In this document: piece after piece, positions 11,379-20,357 of the stretch
Layout of the letters: each line of letters begins with the position of its first letter
Numbering within the stretch: the first letter of the stretch is position 1
NCBI GenBank assembly: GCA_003586115.2
Contig: QVOM02000092.1
Location: forward strand, 1-64,000
DNA from: Salvator merianae
Lineage: Eukaryota > Chordata > Lepidosauria > Squamata > Teiidae
DNA: 64,000 nt
Direction of reading: 5' to 3'
The notes under the pieces: model-generated
The model's database searches: none
The model's input: the letters and a program-made list of their open reading frames with translations, nothing else
What the model was told of the DNA's origin: nothing
Made by a program: the position numbers and the translations under genes

Positions 11379-12954
11379 TAGGGGTGTGCACGAAGCTTCG
11401 TGGCATTCGATTTTCGATCGAATTTCGTGATTCCGTGCCCTTCGCATCGAATGCGAAGGGCACCAGAAATCACGAATGCGAATTGCGAAGGTCCCTCAAT
11501 TTTTCGAAGTATTTCGGGACCTTCGCAATTTGCCAAAGTCTCACCTCTCTAGGCTGTCAGCGCTGGCGCTGACAGCCTAGGGTGAATCAGCCAGCCAGCA
11601 GCGAGTGGAAGTGCAGAAAATTCAATGGAAGGGAGGGATTCCCTTCCCGTTGATTTTCCTTCTCTTCCCCTCACTGACTCACCCCCCCTAGGCTGTCAGC
11701 GCGAGCGCTGACAGCCTAGGGTGAATGAGGCAGCCAGCAGACATCAGAAGCAGATAAATCAAGGCAAACGGAAGACCTTTACGCCTTGATTTCTCTGCTT
11801 CAGATGGCGCTCGCCTCTCTCTCATCCCCCCCCCCCAGTCTGTCATCAGACTGACAGACTGCGGCGGGAGTGAGAGAGCGCGCTGCGCCATCGGAAGCAG
11901 ATAAATCAAGGCGAACGGAAGACCTTTTCGCCTTGATTTCTCTGCTTCAGATGGCGCTCGCCTCTCTCTCATCCCCCCCCCAGTCTGTCATCAGACTGAC
12001 AGACTGCGGCGGGAGTGAGAGAGCGCACTGCGCCATCGGAAGCAGATAAATCAAGGCGAACGGAAGACCTTTTCGCCTTGATTTCTCTGCTTCAGATGGC
12101 GCTCGCCTCTCTCTCATCCCCCCCCCCAGTCTGTCATCAGACTGACAGACTGCGGCGGGAGTGAGAGAGCGCGCTGCGCCATCGGAAGCAGATAAATCAA
12201 GGTGAACGGAAGACCTTTTCGCCTTGATTTCTCTGCTTCAGATGGCGCTCGCCTCTCTCTCATCCCCCCCCCAGTCTGTCATCAGACTGACAGACTGCGG
12301 CGGGAGTGAGAGAGCGCGCTGCGCCATCGGAAGCAGATAAATCAAGGCGAACGGAAGACCTTTTCGCCTTGATTTCTCTGCTTCAGATGGCGCTCGCCTC
12401 TCTCTCATCCCCCCCCCAGTCTGTCATCAGACTGACAGACTGCGGCGGGAGTGAGAGAGCGCGCTGCGCCATCGGAAGCAGATAAATCAAGGCGAACGGA
12501 AGACCTTTTCGCCTTGATTTCTCTGCTTCAGATGGCGCTCGCCTCTCTCTCATCCCCCCCCCAGTCTGTCATCAGACTGACAGACTGCGGCGGGAGTGAG
12601 AGAGCGCGCTGCACCATCGGAAGCAGATAAATCAAGGCGAACGGAAGACCTTTTTGCCTTGATTTCTCTGCTTCAGATGGCGCTCGCCTCTCTCTCATCC
12701 CCCCCCCCAGTCTGTCATCAGACTGTCAGACTGGGGGGGGGAATGAGAGAGAGGCGAGCGCCATCCGAAGCAGAGAAATTAAGGCAAAGGTTTTCCCTTC
12801 GCCTTGTTTTATCTGCTTCTGTTCGCGGCGAAGATTTTCGCCGCGAAAACGAAGGGCTTCATTTTCGTGCGTATTTTTTCGCACGAAAACGAAGCCTAGG
12901 AGCTTCGCAGTCCTGCGAAGCGAAAAGGGAAAAGTGCCTTCGTGCACATCCCTA
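11379..12954. mobile_element. Non-autonomous hAT element made of hairpins, 8-bp target duplication
   Basis: Ends TAGGGGTGTGCACGAAG (left) and the complement of TAGGGATGTGCACGAAG (right), flanked by a perfect 8-bp duplication GATCACAC (11371-11378 and 12955-12962), the hallmark of hAT insertion. Removing the element and one copy of the duplication restores the reading frame of a transposase (MITLNDQP), which proves the boundaries. The interior has no coding capacity. It is a chain of hairpins: around CTTCGCATCGAATGCGAAG (left arm), two near-identical palindromes centred near 11567 and 11705 (CTAGGCTGTCAGCGC arms), a 145-bp tandem hairpin array, then CGCGGCGAAGATTTTCGCCG and TTCGTGCG/CGCACGAA hairpins on the right. 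It is CpG-rich relative to its surroundings. Confidence 0.9.
11749..12775. repeat. Tandem array of about seven 145-bp hairpin units inside the hAT element
   Basis: Units beginning GATGGCGCTCGCCTCTCTCT start at 11803, 11950, 12095, 12241, 12386, 12531 and 12676, a period of 145-147 bp. The small length changes come mostly from a run of 8-10 C. Each unit holds two hairpins: GATGGCGC...GCGCCATC, with CAGTCTGTCATCAGACTG near its loop, and AAATCAAGGCG...CGCCTTGATTT. The last unit has the longest intact arms, with a C run paired against a G run, and looks closest to the ancestral palindrome. Units are nearly identical, so the expansion or homogenisation is recent relative to the decayed transposase around it. 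Confidence 0.92.
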
Positions 12955-13592
12955 GATCACACTCAATGATCAGCCACTGTCTGTGCTGAGAATGCTGGCT
13001 TCCATTGGATGATCCACCTGCTTGCCTCTGACTATAAGATACCCTCATGCACCACATTTAGCAGGAGCATGGTGTCCTCTCTGTATGATACATGTAGGGA
13101 GGCAGTGCAGGAATGGCTACCATGCACTGCCATGTGTCGTTGTCCAGTCAGGCATTTCATTGCCAGTCAGTTGACCAGTGGCAGCAGACTGCATGACTCT
13201 TTCTTCTTCCTCACCGGCAGGTGATGTGGTGACATCTCATCACTCTCGCATGGGCACTCAGCTTGTGGAGAACATTGTCTTCTTAAAAGCCAACCTGTTC
13301 TTGCTGGGTTTTTCCAAACAGTCTTTAGGGGATGAGTGACCAGGTCATGGGTGACTATCCCATCCTGCAGCACCAAAGGCAGACAAGGGGAAAAAAAGGG
13401 AATAGGTGGGTCAATAATTCCAAAAGAAAAAGTAAACAAAAAGAAAGCAAAAAAAAATGAAAAAAAAAGGCACAAAATAAAGGGAAAACAAAAAGCTTTA
13501 AATAAAGGAGACATTATAATCTTAAAAAATAAAAAACAAGGAAAGGAAAAAAGGGGAAAGAAGACAGGGACGGAGAGATAGAAAAGAAATCC

Positions 13593-13594
<2 letters not shown>

Positions 13595-13647
<53 letters not shown>

Positions 13648-13649
13648 AC
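13595..13649 (+). repeat. Compound microsatellite (CT)n(CA)n
   Basis: About 14 CT units run directly into about 13 CA units. Confidence 0.97.
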
Positions 13650-14524
13650 CAATGACATCAGGCTGTTAATGACATGGAGTATGTTCAGAGTCCTCAGAGA
13701 CCTGTCTGGGTCAACGCCCAAGGGCTGGTACCAGTCTGAGACCTTGGCTGAGGTGTCCAAACCTTCAGGTGAGGCTTCTGGAGCAGCAGCGTCTCCATTC
13801 TCCATTCCCCAATCCATCAGACAGCCTGTGCCACCTTTGTCCCAGAGATCTTCCTTTCCCATACTGTTTTAGTGCTAAAGTAAGCCACCAGCCACTGCCA
13901 GAGTGCATGAAACAACAACTCTGTCTTTTGATACTTTAGCTTGAGGTGGGGCATAGCTGGCATCTGCATCCATACCAGTAGTACATCTTTGTTGGATCTA
14001 ATCAAAAGGAACTCCTCCTCCTCAGACGTAGCTGTACTACACAGAGGGGAGACACAGAGTCAGACTACAGAAGAATACGATAGCAAAGCAAACATCAGCT
14101 CAGCTAATAAGGTAAAGGAAAACAGGAATAAATTGTTTGGAAATGATTTTCCTTTAGGAACATGCATTCATTGATGTGATTTCTTCATGTTAGCTTAGAA
14201 GGTGCTGTGTGACAAAAGAGGTAGATGGGGCACTTCTCTCAGTCAGGATTTTCTTTTCAGCCTCACAATTGGTCATGGTCAAGTGACAGAAGGATCCTCT
14301 GCTTCTTTCATGGATTTTTTGGGATCTCTTGATTCATTTCGAGCTAGAGTCTCCAAAAATATCAAAGTGGTCCCTGAGGCACCCCTGGAACTTCATGTTG
14401 AATTTGGAGATTGTAGCTGGACTGGGGTGCCAATTATCTTGCCAACTTTGGATTGTCCTGTGATTCTATTGGCTGAACTGTGGTCCCACTGCTCCACTCC
14501 CCAGCTGTCCTGACTACTTCCCTT

Positions 14525-14661
14525 CCACAAAAATTTTGTCGAAGCTTTGCTTCAAACATCGAAAATGGCAATTTTCACAGTTGTCAATTCAAATACAAGC
14601 AAATTATGCAGACATTTGATTAGCTGTGAAGCAAACACGGAAAAAAAGGTGCACATCCCTA
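14525..14661. mobile_element. Truncated hAT-like MITE
   Basis: Right end GGTGCACATCCCTA at 14648-14661 matches the terminus of the 11379-12954 element. Upstream is a GAAGCTTTGCTTC hairpin motif. The left terminus is missing and no 8-bp duplication was found. Confidence 0.6.
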
Positions 14662-15052
14662 CTGAACAATCTAAACATACTTAGGCAAACTGACTGAGTT
14701 TGAATCCTGCAGATGAATGTTCATTGTCAGCAGACTTGTAAGGTTTGTCTTAGGTGACAAGATTGGGGAAGTGGGAAGACCTGGGAAATCCCATGCACAC
14801 ATAATACATTTGTCCAATATGGTTCTGCAAAGCAAAGATGATGTGGTTAGGAACATTAATAGCTTACATACTAGGTGTATAGTTCATTATATCCTGTCTT
14901 CAAGTGTCCCCTAATTCCAGTAAAGTCTTTATCTATGTCTTTATCTGTGGTCCAGACACAAATCTACTTTCTCAAGCACTTATATTGATGTTGCCTTCTA
15001 GCTTTCTGATATACTTAGGTCAATCATAATGTTTACATGTAAGTAATGACAT

Positions 15053-15079
15053 ATGGATGGATGGATGGATGGATGGATG

Positions 15080-15122
<43 letters not shown>
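15053..15122 (+). repeat. Compound tetranucleotide microsatellite (GGAT)n(AGAT)n
   Basis: About six GGAT units change to about ten AGAT units. The array abuts the 3' side of the U6 pseudogene. Confidence 0.97.
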
Positions 15123-15124
15123 TT

Positions 15125-15199
15125 TATCCCTGCACAGGGGTCATGCTAATCTTCTCTGTATCATTCCAATTTTAGTATTGGTGCTGCCGAAGCAAGCAC
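15125..15199 (-). pseudogene. U6 snRNA pseudogene, 3'-truncated
   Basis: On the minus strand the sequence opens GTGCTTGCTTCGGCAGCAC and continues with TAAAATTGGAATGATACAG and AGAAGATTAGCATGACCCC, following vertebrate U6 spliceosomal RNA for about 75 nt with a handful of substitutions (for example CAATAC for CATATAC). It then stops before the 3' stem region of the roughly 107-nt RNA. The break is followed within two or three bases by an (ATCT)n repeat. No proximal sequence element or TATA box at the expected spacing was recognised upstream (above 15199), so it is a processed or truncated copy and not a working gene. Confidence 0.88.
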
Positions 15200-15347
15200 A
15201 TGACATATATAGCAATCTTTGCCTTTGAGCTATTGGTGAGGTCTGATCAGAATTATAATTCATAATAGCTAAAGTTGTCAAATTAACAAAGGCCAGCATC
15301 CTCAAGATCAGCTGTCCCAGGCCCAGGTTCAAGAATGCAGAGACTTG

Positions 15348-15860
15348 GGTTGGATTCACACTTACCTTACAGGACCAGTCTGTCAGGACCAGTCTAGCCT
15401 GGATCCATTCCAGCAGCAAGAACAGCTCCAAAGTACCAGGATAATCCTTTCACATTTGTGTGGCTGTCCTGATACAGCACCCCACACTAAGTCCAGAATT
15501 CTGCAATCTCCAGAGCCACTTCCAATTTCCCAAGCACTAGGACCTAAAGTTCCTAGCCTTAGTTCCCCCTGCGAATGCATTTCAATGGTGCAATTTCATG
15601 TGCCATCAAAATGTATCCACCTGTTAGACCAGAACAGGGAGGTGTGCACCCTTCCATGTACCTCCCTGAGCCAGTCTTGCCACTCCAGGATTTCTTGTAG
15701 ACCTGAAAGGTGGTTATTTTGGTCACTTTTACCAGGACACACTCCATCCCAATGCAAATTGAGCAGCTCAGGAAGGGGACGGGGGCCTACAAGAATGGAG
15801 GGTCCTGTAGGGAACTAGATGCCACCTTAGTCCATTCCTACAGTAAGTGTGGAAATGCCT
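15348..15860. mobile_element. Foldback-type element inserted in the Gypsy 3' LTR, TSD TTG
   Basis: Left end GGTTGGATTCACACTTACC. The right end on the other strand reads AGGCATTTCCACACTTACTG. The flanks are TTG at 15345-15347 and 15861-15863. Comparison with the other LTR shows the empty site as an uninterrupted TTGCTTAG-like phrase, which supports the boundaries. It is non-coding. Confidence 0.72.
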
Positions 15861-16040
15861 TTGCTTAGCAACAGCATGTCAGAGTCTGTTAATAAAAAGA
15901 TCATGCAGAGGATAGCACAAGTAGTTACATATATCCTTAAACACTTTTTTGCCAGAAACATCCAGCTTCATTCCCCATTTCTTCCTAAGCCTCTAAATGG
16001 CCTTGAGACAGGACTAGTTCCAGTTATCTGCCAATAGGCT

Positions 16041-16590
16041 CTAACTGCACTTAACCTGCTGTTATTCTGTATTGAGTGGGTCCAGAATAGCTTGGTCCAA
16101 ATGAGGAAACAAGACAGGCAAGAAACATGAAACCTAGAAGAAACTTCTGAAGAAGGAGGAAGACAACATGAAAAAATGTTAATTTATGGTTTTTTTCTTT
16201 GGATCAAATGTATGTTTTATGTGTTTTAAATAAAATAAATTAAATACGGAATAGCCTGGTCCACTGATCCAGATCACAGGGAGCCGTGTACTGGATCAGC
16301 GTCGTCTGCATTGATGATGCTGATCCAGATTAGCTCACACCATGACTGCAAAGGTCATGTGAGCTTTGTGGCTGCTCCCCCATGACTCCATGGGGCTAAG
16401 ATAAAAAGTTTCTGGCCTCGATGCCTCGGTGTGTGTGTATGGGCTTTTCAGAGGTGCACTATGGCAAACCTCTGAAAGGCACCTCCTGGTAGTCCCAAAC
16501 ATGGAGGCATACCTTTTGCATGCCTCCTGTGTTCCAGATCAGGGCCACACTGGTTTCCTGAAAGACCTGATTAATTCTGATTAAGTCCCT
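16041..16590. other. Extra sequence within the 3' LTR
   Basis: Absent from the matching LTR. Contains an AT-rich LINE-tail-like patch (16170-16240) and then a GC-richer block with inverted phrases such as GATCCAGATCA/TGATGCTGATCCAGAT. It probably records one or two further insertions. I cannot classify them. Confidence 0.45.
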
Positions 16591-16733
16591 TACATTTTTA
16601 TCTCTAAAACAAAGGAAAAGTAGTAACAGTAAAGTATGCAAGTAGGCATGGACTAGTATTACAGAGTGTTAAAGACGGCAATGCAGTGGCCAGGCTGACC
16701 AACATTTGGGATTATGTAACTATGGTTACTGAG

Positions 16734-16754
16734 TCCTCCCCCCCCCCTCCTTCT
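16734..16754 (-). other. Polypurine tract of the Gypsy element
   Basis: The minus strand is a G/A run (GAAGGAGGGG...GAGGA) ending a few bases before the 3' LTR. This is the normal place and composition for the plus-strand primer of LTR retrotransposons. Confidence 0.75.
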
Positions 16755-17117
16755 GAAGAAAGGGACAGGGCAAAGAAGGAAATCAGGGGACCTGGCTGGC
16801 CATGAAAGATAGAATGTGAATTGAACGTTTCAGATTAAAATCTTCATCATCAACCCAGGAACATTCAGAGGCGGGTAGCCTAACCAATGCGCTAAGTATT
16901 GGAATTTACTCCATGACATTCAAGAATCCAGAATTTCAGAAATTTCAAAATGCTCATGCTCATCAGCCACAGTGGGGAGGGGCAATGGGGCCAACTCTCT
17001 GTAAAGAGAAAGATGGAGACTCTTTATGTAGGAGATTGCAATGAAAGACAGGGTGAACTTTTAAGTGCTTGGGCAATTTTAGTTAGAACACAACAGGGTT
17101 GATTTGAACTATTGCTT

Positions 17118-17620
17118 TTAAAAGGGCCCTGCAAAATGATATTCTAGTTTCTTAGATGGCATCAGAGATCTGAAGTGACGGGTGGAAAGACAACCATATT
17201 CCCAATATGAACATTGATGCCAGAAGCACATTGTCAGCTGACAACTTATGGGCATTCTTGGCTAATTGAAAACTGGCTTGTAGCTTGGACAAGACAGATT
17301 TGGTGAACGGGCCCAGACAGTGTCAGAGGAGGAACCACGAGGGCCAGGGAGTAAGGGAGGCAGAACATCTTTGAAAAGGAAAATCTGTAAAGAGGAATGA
17401 ACAGAGGGATGATAACGGAACTAAAGGTAAATAAGTAGACCAATTGTCTTGCTAGAAATTTGTGAAGCAGCATAAATATGGTTCAAAAGTCTGGTTTATA
17501 CATCCAATAGCCCCATCGTAATGTGGATGGTAGGCAGAGGAAAAGGATAAGTCAATGTTCATTAGGGAAGTAAAAGATTTCCAGACTGTCGGTTACAGAT
17601 CAGAGAGTGGAGTCCCAGGA
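17118..17620 (-). pseudogene. Gypsy integrase remnant
   Basis: In one minus-strand frame 17455-17585 reads 'WKSFTSLMNIDLSFSSAYHP' followed by 'HYDGAIGCINQTFEPYL'. This matches the part of Gypsy integrases that normally reads SSAYHPQTDGQTERxNQTLE. The catalytic glutamate position (TER) is occupied by glycine (IGC), and the region of the second catalytic aspartate (SDxG) survives only as 'SDL' plus a stop. Further on, near 17118-17190, the frame-shifted phrase 'STRHFRSLMPSKKLEYHF' matches the C-terminal 'LSTRHxRxxxPSKKLxxRF' block. Stops and shifts interrupt it, so it is inactive. The Gypsy assignment is firm. Confidence 0.83.
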
Positions 17621-17639
17621 GCCTTGGCAAGGAGTGGTC

Positions 17640-18830
17640 AGAAGATTGTAGAGTATGCCTGATTGTTTGCTGGAAAGAATACCTTGAGATACTCTGGTCT
17701 GCCCCTATTGTATGGTGATATATCTGCCAGGTTCTCGTGATAGGTTTTCCAGTGCTCGGAAAGATGATGTGGCATGGGGTTGTTGCGATGCCTCCGCCTG
17801 GGCACTTTCTTCTCCAGCATTCTCACTTCATACAATTTCTCCCACACTGGTACCAGTTCAGGAGCTTGATGCCACTGCTTGCAGAGCTTCAACAGATTCA
17901 GAGATGGAAGTGCAGAGGCTTGACACCATGCCATGTGAGGCATGATTAGTTCCTGTGGCTGGAGTGTTTGACATCACCATTGTGGAGCCAAGTACCTCAG
18001 ATTTGACCACAGCAGGTGACTTCTCATGGATTGGCAATTGGATTGACAGTTGAACTTGGATTGGAACTTGGCTTACTATGGCACTGTGTCCTGTAGAATT
18101 CCACTGGTCCCTGAATCCAGCAGTGCATCCTGTAGAATCAGGTATCACATCCTTGGAATACCACTGGCCTCTAATGTCGGGGTGCAGGTGGGTTCTGTGT
18201 TATTGATGTGTTCTGTTGATCAGTCTATGGCAAAGGAAGTTCAGCCAAGGATAGCCTTCACTTTGGGGTTACCTCCCCAAACTGGAGTTAGGATGTCCAT
18301 AGCACATAGATTGGGCAAGGTGACACCCTCCATTCAGGTACTTTCCAGAAACAAGGTCTTCACCTTCAGATCAATTGTTCTGGTGACAATAAGTGATCAC
18401 TGCAGACCAAGGTGCTGTTGGAACTCCCACGGCTACTGCTGAAAACTTGGTAATCCCACTCAGAGGTGTGTGGCACCATAGAATCACATGAGCATGTGAT
18501 CCCACTGGCACCAGTGTTTTCAGATATTATAGAACCATAACTCATCTTCTTTTCCCTTGTCAGGGACCCAATATTATGGCATAACTCACACTGTGTTGCC
18601 CCCCCCCCCCATAGCTCATGCCCAAGACAGTGCACCAAGCCTGTAGAATCAGAATCAGCATTCATGGTGGATCTTTCCTCCAATATCTGACTCAGTTCAT
18701 GGAGAACCTTGACCCAAGTCAGAGCTTCGTCCTGTCACTTCAACAGTAATCTCAGGTCTTCCTTGAGTGCCTTAACTTGAGCTGTAAAAGCAGGGACTTC
18801 AACCATACTCCTGGATGGTGATGATCCTTT
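17640..18830 (-). other. Gypsy internal region, gag-side, not resolved
   Basis: Lies between the 5' LTR and the integrase remains. There are several minus-strand open stretches (18366-18683 and 17858-18148, for example), but I do not recognise a capsid or CCHC motif. By position it should be gag and protease sequence that has decayed. It contains a 12-C run at 18599-18610. Confidence 0.45.
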
Positions 18831-18838
18831 ATTCTGCC

Positions 18839-19206
18839 AAGATCACCTTTCCCAGGCCCAGGTTCAAGAACATAGAGATTTGCTTAGAGGCAACATGTCA
18901 GCATTTGTTAATAAAAGATCATGCAGAGAATAGCTCCAGCAGTTACATATATCCTTCACGACTTTCATGCCTGAGCAGTTACATCAAACATCCAGGTTCA
19001 CTCCCCATTTCTTCCTAGGCCTCTAAATGGCCTTGACATAAGACCTGTTCCAATTATCTGCTAACAGCTACATTCTTATCACTAAAGCTAAGGAGAAACA
19101 GCATCACTAGCTTATGCAATAGACATGGACTAGCATTACAAAGTTTCAAAGATGGCAATGTAGAGGCCAGACTGACGGGCATTTGAGATTATGTAACTAT
19201 GGTTAC
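18839..19206 (-). repeat. 5' LTR of the Gypsy element
   Basis: Aligned with 15304-16729 once the latter's insertions are removed. Shared phrases include CCCAGGCCCAGGTTCAAGAA, CCCCATTTCTTCCTA and ATTATGTAACTATGGTTAC. On the minus strand it starts near GTAACCATAG and ends at TGATCTT, where the two copies diverge into different flanks. The canonical TG...CA ends are not evident. Confidence 0.8.
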
Positions 19207-19272
19207 CAAATATTTTTATTATACTCCTAATTGTTTTGTGCCCTAAATCATTGGAAACACAGCAGTTTCAAA

Positions 19273-19273
<1 letters not shown>

Positions 19274-19322
<49 letters not shown>
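19274..19322 (+). repeat. (CT)n microsatellite
   Basis: About 24 uninterrupted CT units. Confidence 0.97.
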
Positions 19323-19326
<4 letters not shown>

Positions 19327-19817
19327 ACACTTAAAAACCAAACACAAGAATCAATTTTCTCCTCTTCCTCCTTCTTGTGCTCTATGCTTAAAAATCTGAT
19401 ATCATAAATTTCACAATTATATTTTTGGAGATAGCAATGTTTTATTTTCTTATTCTAAAGGATTCTTAACGATGATTTAAATACATTGTATTTCTTAAGA
19501 AATGTGAAATAATTTTTCTTTATAATAAGAAAAATCAACTTGTAGCATAATTAGTAAAGAAAGACATCCTTCCTCCTATTCTGAGAAAATTCAATAGCAC
19601 TTACATTAACTATTTAGAAATAAAAGCATACTTTAGCATATGTACAATATAAAATGCATGAGGCTGTCTTCCCAAGAGTACTCTTAGCAATATTCCAAAG
19701 TTAATAATGATACATTTGGAGAAACAGGATAGAAATTTCTTTTAAAAAAAACAAAATAAAATCATAATCTCAATATTGAATACTAATACCTAAAAGGTCA
19801 GAAGTTTGATTACAAAT
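19323..19817. other. Unannotated AT-rich stretch
   Basis: Nothing classifiable seen. Confidence 0.6.
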
Positions 19818-19820
19818 TAA

Positions 19821-20354
19821 GGGCCATTTCCATAGTGGACCAGGTATCACACACCAGGGCAGGATGTCTTGGTCTGGATAGGCAACCTGTAGCACTCTGG
19901 GACAAGTTGCTGGTGAGGTAGGATAAGGCTGTCTGCATTCTGGATACCCTGTGCTGACCCAAGTCAAGCACCAGCTTTAAAAGCCCCACCCAGTGATCAA
20001 CTTTCAAAGGGTGGGAATGAAAGTTCCCAGCCTTTGAAGCTTCCAACTGGGGCCATTTCGGTGCCATGCTGATTTCTGATGCACTTCCTGGTGTGCCAGC
20101 AAAACAAGCCCCCCTCTGTATTCCAGATGATGGGGCTTGCCTTTGGCATGTCTTAATCATCTGGAATACAAACACTGGTCTAGTTGGAGGTCTCTTTAAA
20201 GAGGACTGTGCACTCTATCCCAGCCCATACTTTAGTCCAATGTGTTCAGGCCTTATGAAGGTGGGGCGGGGCTCTGCTGATATCTACTAGCATGTGGACA
20301 TCAGAGGCCTAGACAAGAACATGTTCTGGTCTGCTGTCCAATGTGGAAAAGTCC
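19821..20354. mobile_element. Non-autonomous DNA element, TSD TAA
   Basis: Left end GGGCCATTTCCATAGTGGAC. The right end on the other strand reads GGACTTTTCCACATTGGACA. Flanked by TAA at 19818-19820 and 20355-20357. The middle contains GGGAATGAAAGTTCCCAGCC and an inverted pair TGTATTCCAGATGAT / ATCATCTGGAATACA (near 20118 and 20157). A similar middle occurs at 47858-48200 and, more decayed, at 5390-5890 and 33750-34085. The TAA duplication and GG-starting ends fit PIF/Harbinger-type elements. Confidence 0.75.
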
Positions 20355-20357
20355 TAA

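Larger units (their letters stand above)
10903..13235 (+). pseudogene. hAT-superfamily transposase with BED zinc finger (decayed, split by an insertion)
   Basis: Translation of 10918-10980 gives an acidic stretch (ETEEEQESHP), and after frameshifts 11020-11085 reads 'SKKRHHASPEGSMVWRHFE', the usual lead-in to a BED-type zinc finger. The finger follows: a C-x2-C pair ('CNHC', near 11106), then 'NVRHLGTTAVWNCLKSQHPG' (near 11140-11202), where the first zinc-binding His is Cys and the last His is kept. Next comes 'TMEMITLNDQPLSV' (around 11361-11378 and 12963-12993), interrupted at the target site of the MITE 11379-12954. Coding resumes with 'LLASDYKIPSCTTFSRSMVS' and 'LYDTCREAVQEWL' (13018-13122), then a decayed 'HFxxSxLTSGSxLHD' block (13157-13197) matching the first catalytic region of hAT transposases. 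Stops and frameshifts make it non-functional, and the C-terminal dimerisation domain is not seen. The family call is firm. The exact ends are not. Confidence 0.78.
13236..15052. other. Purine-rich and unannotated stretch
   Basis: 13380-13590 is strongly A/G-rich with long A runs. 13236-13380 might be further hAT transposase sequence, but I cannot read a motif in it. 13650-14520 and 14662-15052 show no recognisable gene or repeat. Confidence 0.45.
15304..16729 (-). repeat. 3' LTR of the Gypsy element, interrupted
   Basis: Three segments match the 5' LTR: 15304-15347, 15861-16040 and about 16590-16729. The first gap is a MITE with a 3-bp duplication. The second gap (about 16041-16590) is sequence that the other LTR lacks. 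It adjoins the polypurine tract at its minus-strand 5' edge. Confidence 0.78.
15304..19206 (-). mobile_element. Ty3/Gypsy LTR retrotransposon, internally deleted
   Basis: Two related LTRs in the same orientation (15304-16729 and 18839-19206) flank about 2.1 kb. Read on the minus strand the order is 5' LTR, a region that may derive from gag, integrase remains, a polypurine tract touching the 3' LTR, then the 3' LTR. Reverse transcriptase and RNase H motifs are absent, so most of pol has been lost. The LTRs differ at roughly one base in five by eye and each end lacks a clear target duplication, so the copy is old. The 3' LTR also carries a MITE and a second block of extra sequence. Confidence 0.82.

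Noticed and set aside
11749..12775. Possible CRISPR-like array
   Set aside because: Units are 145 bp with no unique spacers, and the setting is a vertebrate hAT transposon. It is a hairpin minisatellite.
13167..13862. 231-codon minus-strand open frame
   Set aside because: It runs across the (CT)n(CA)n microsatellite and an A-rich tract, giving RE and VC dipeptide runs and a hydrophobic low-complexity stretch. It also overlaps hAT transposase remains on the other strand, so it is not a gene.
15125..15199. Functional U6 gene
   Set aside because: Truncated before the 3' stem region, carries substitutions, and lacks a recognisable upstream snRNA promoter.
15345..15818. 157-codon plus-strand open frame
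   Set aside because: It is the interior of the MITE inserted in the Gypsy LTR. No motif seen.
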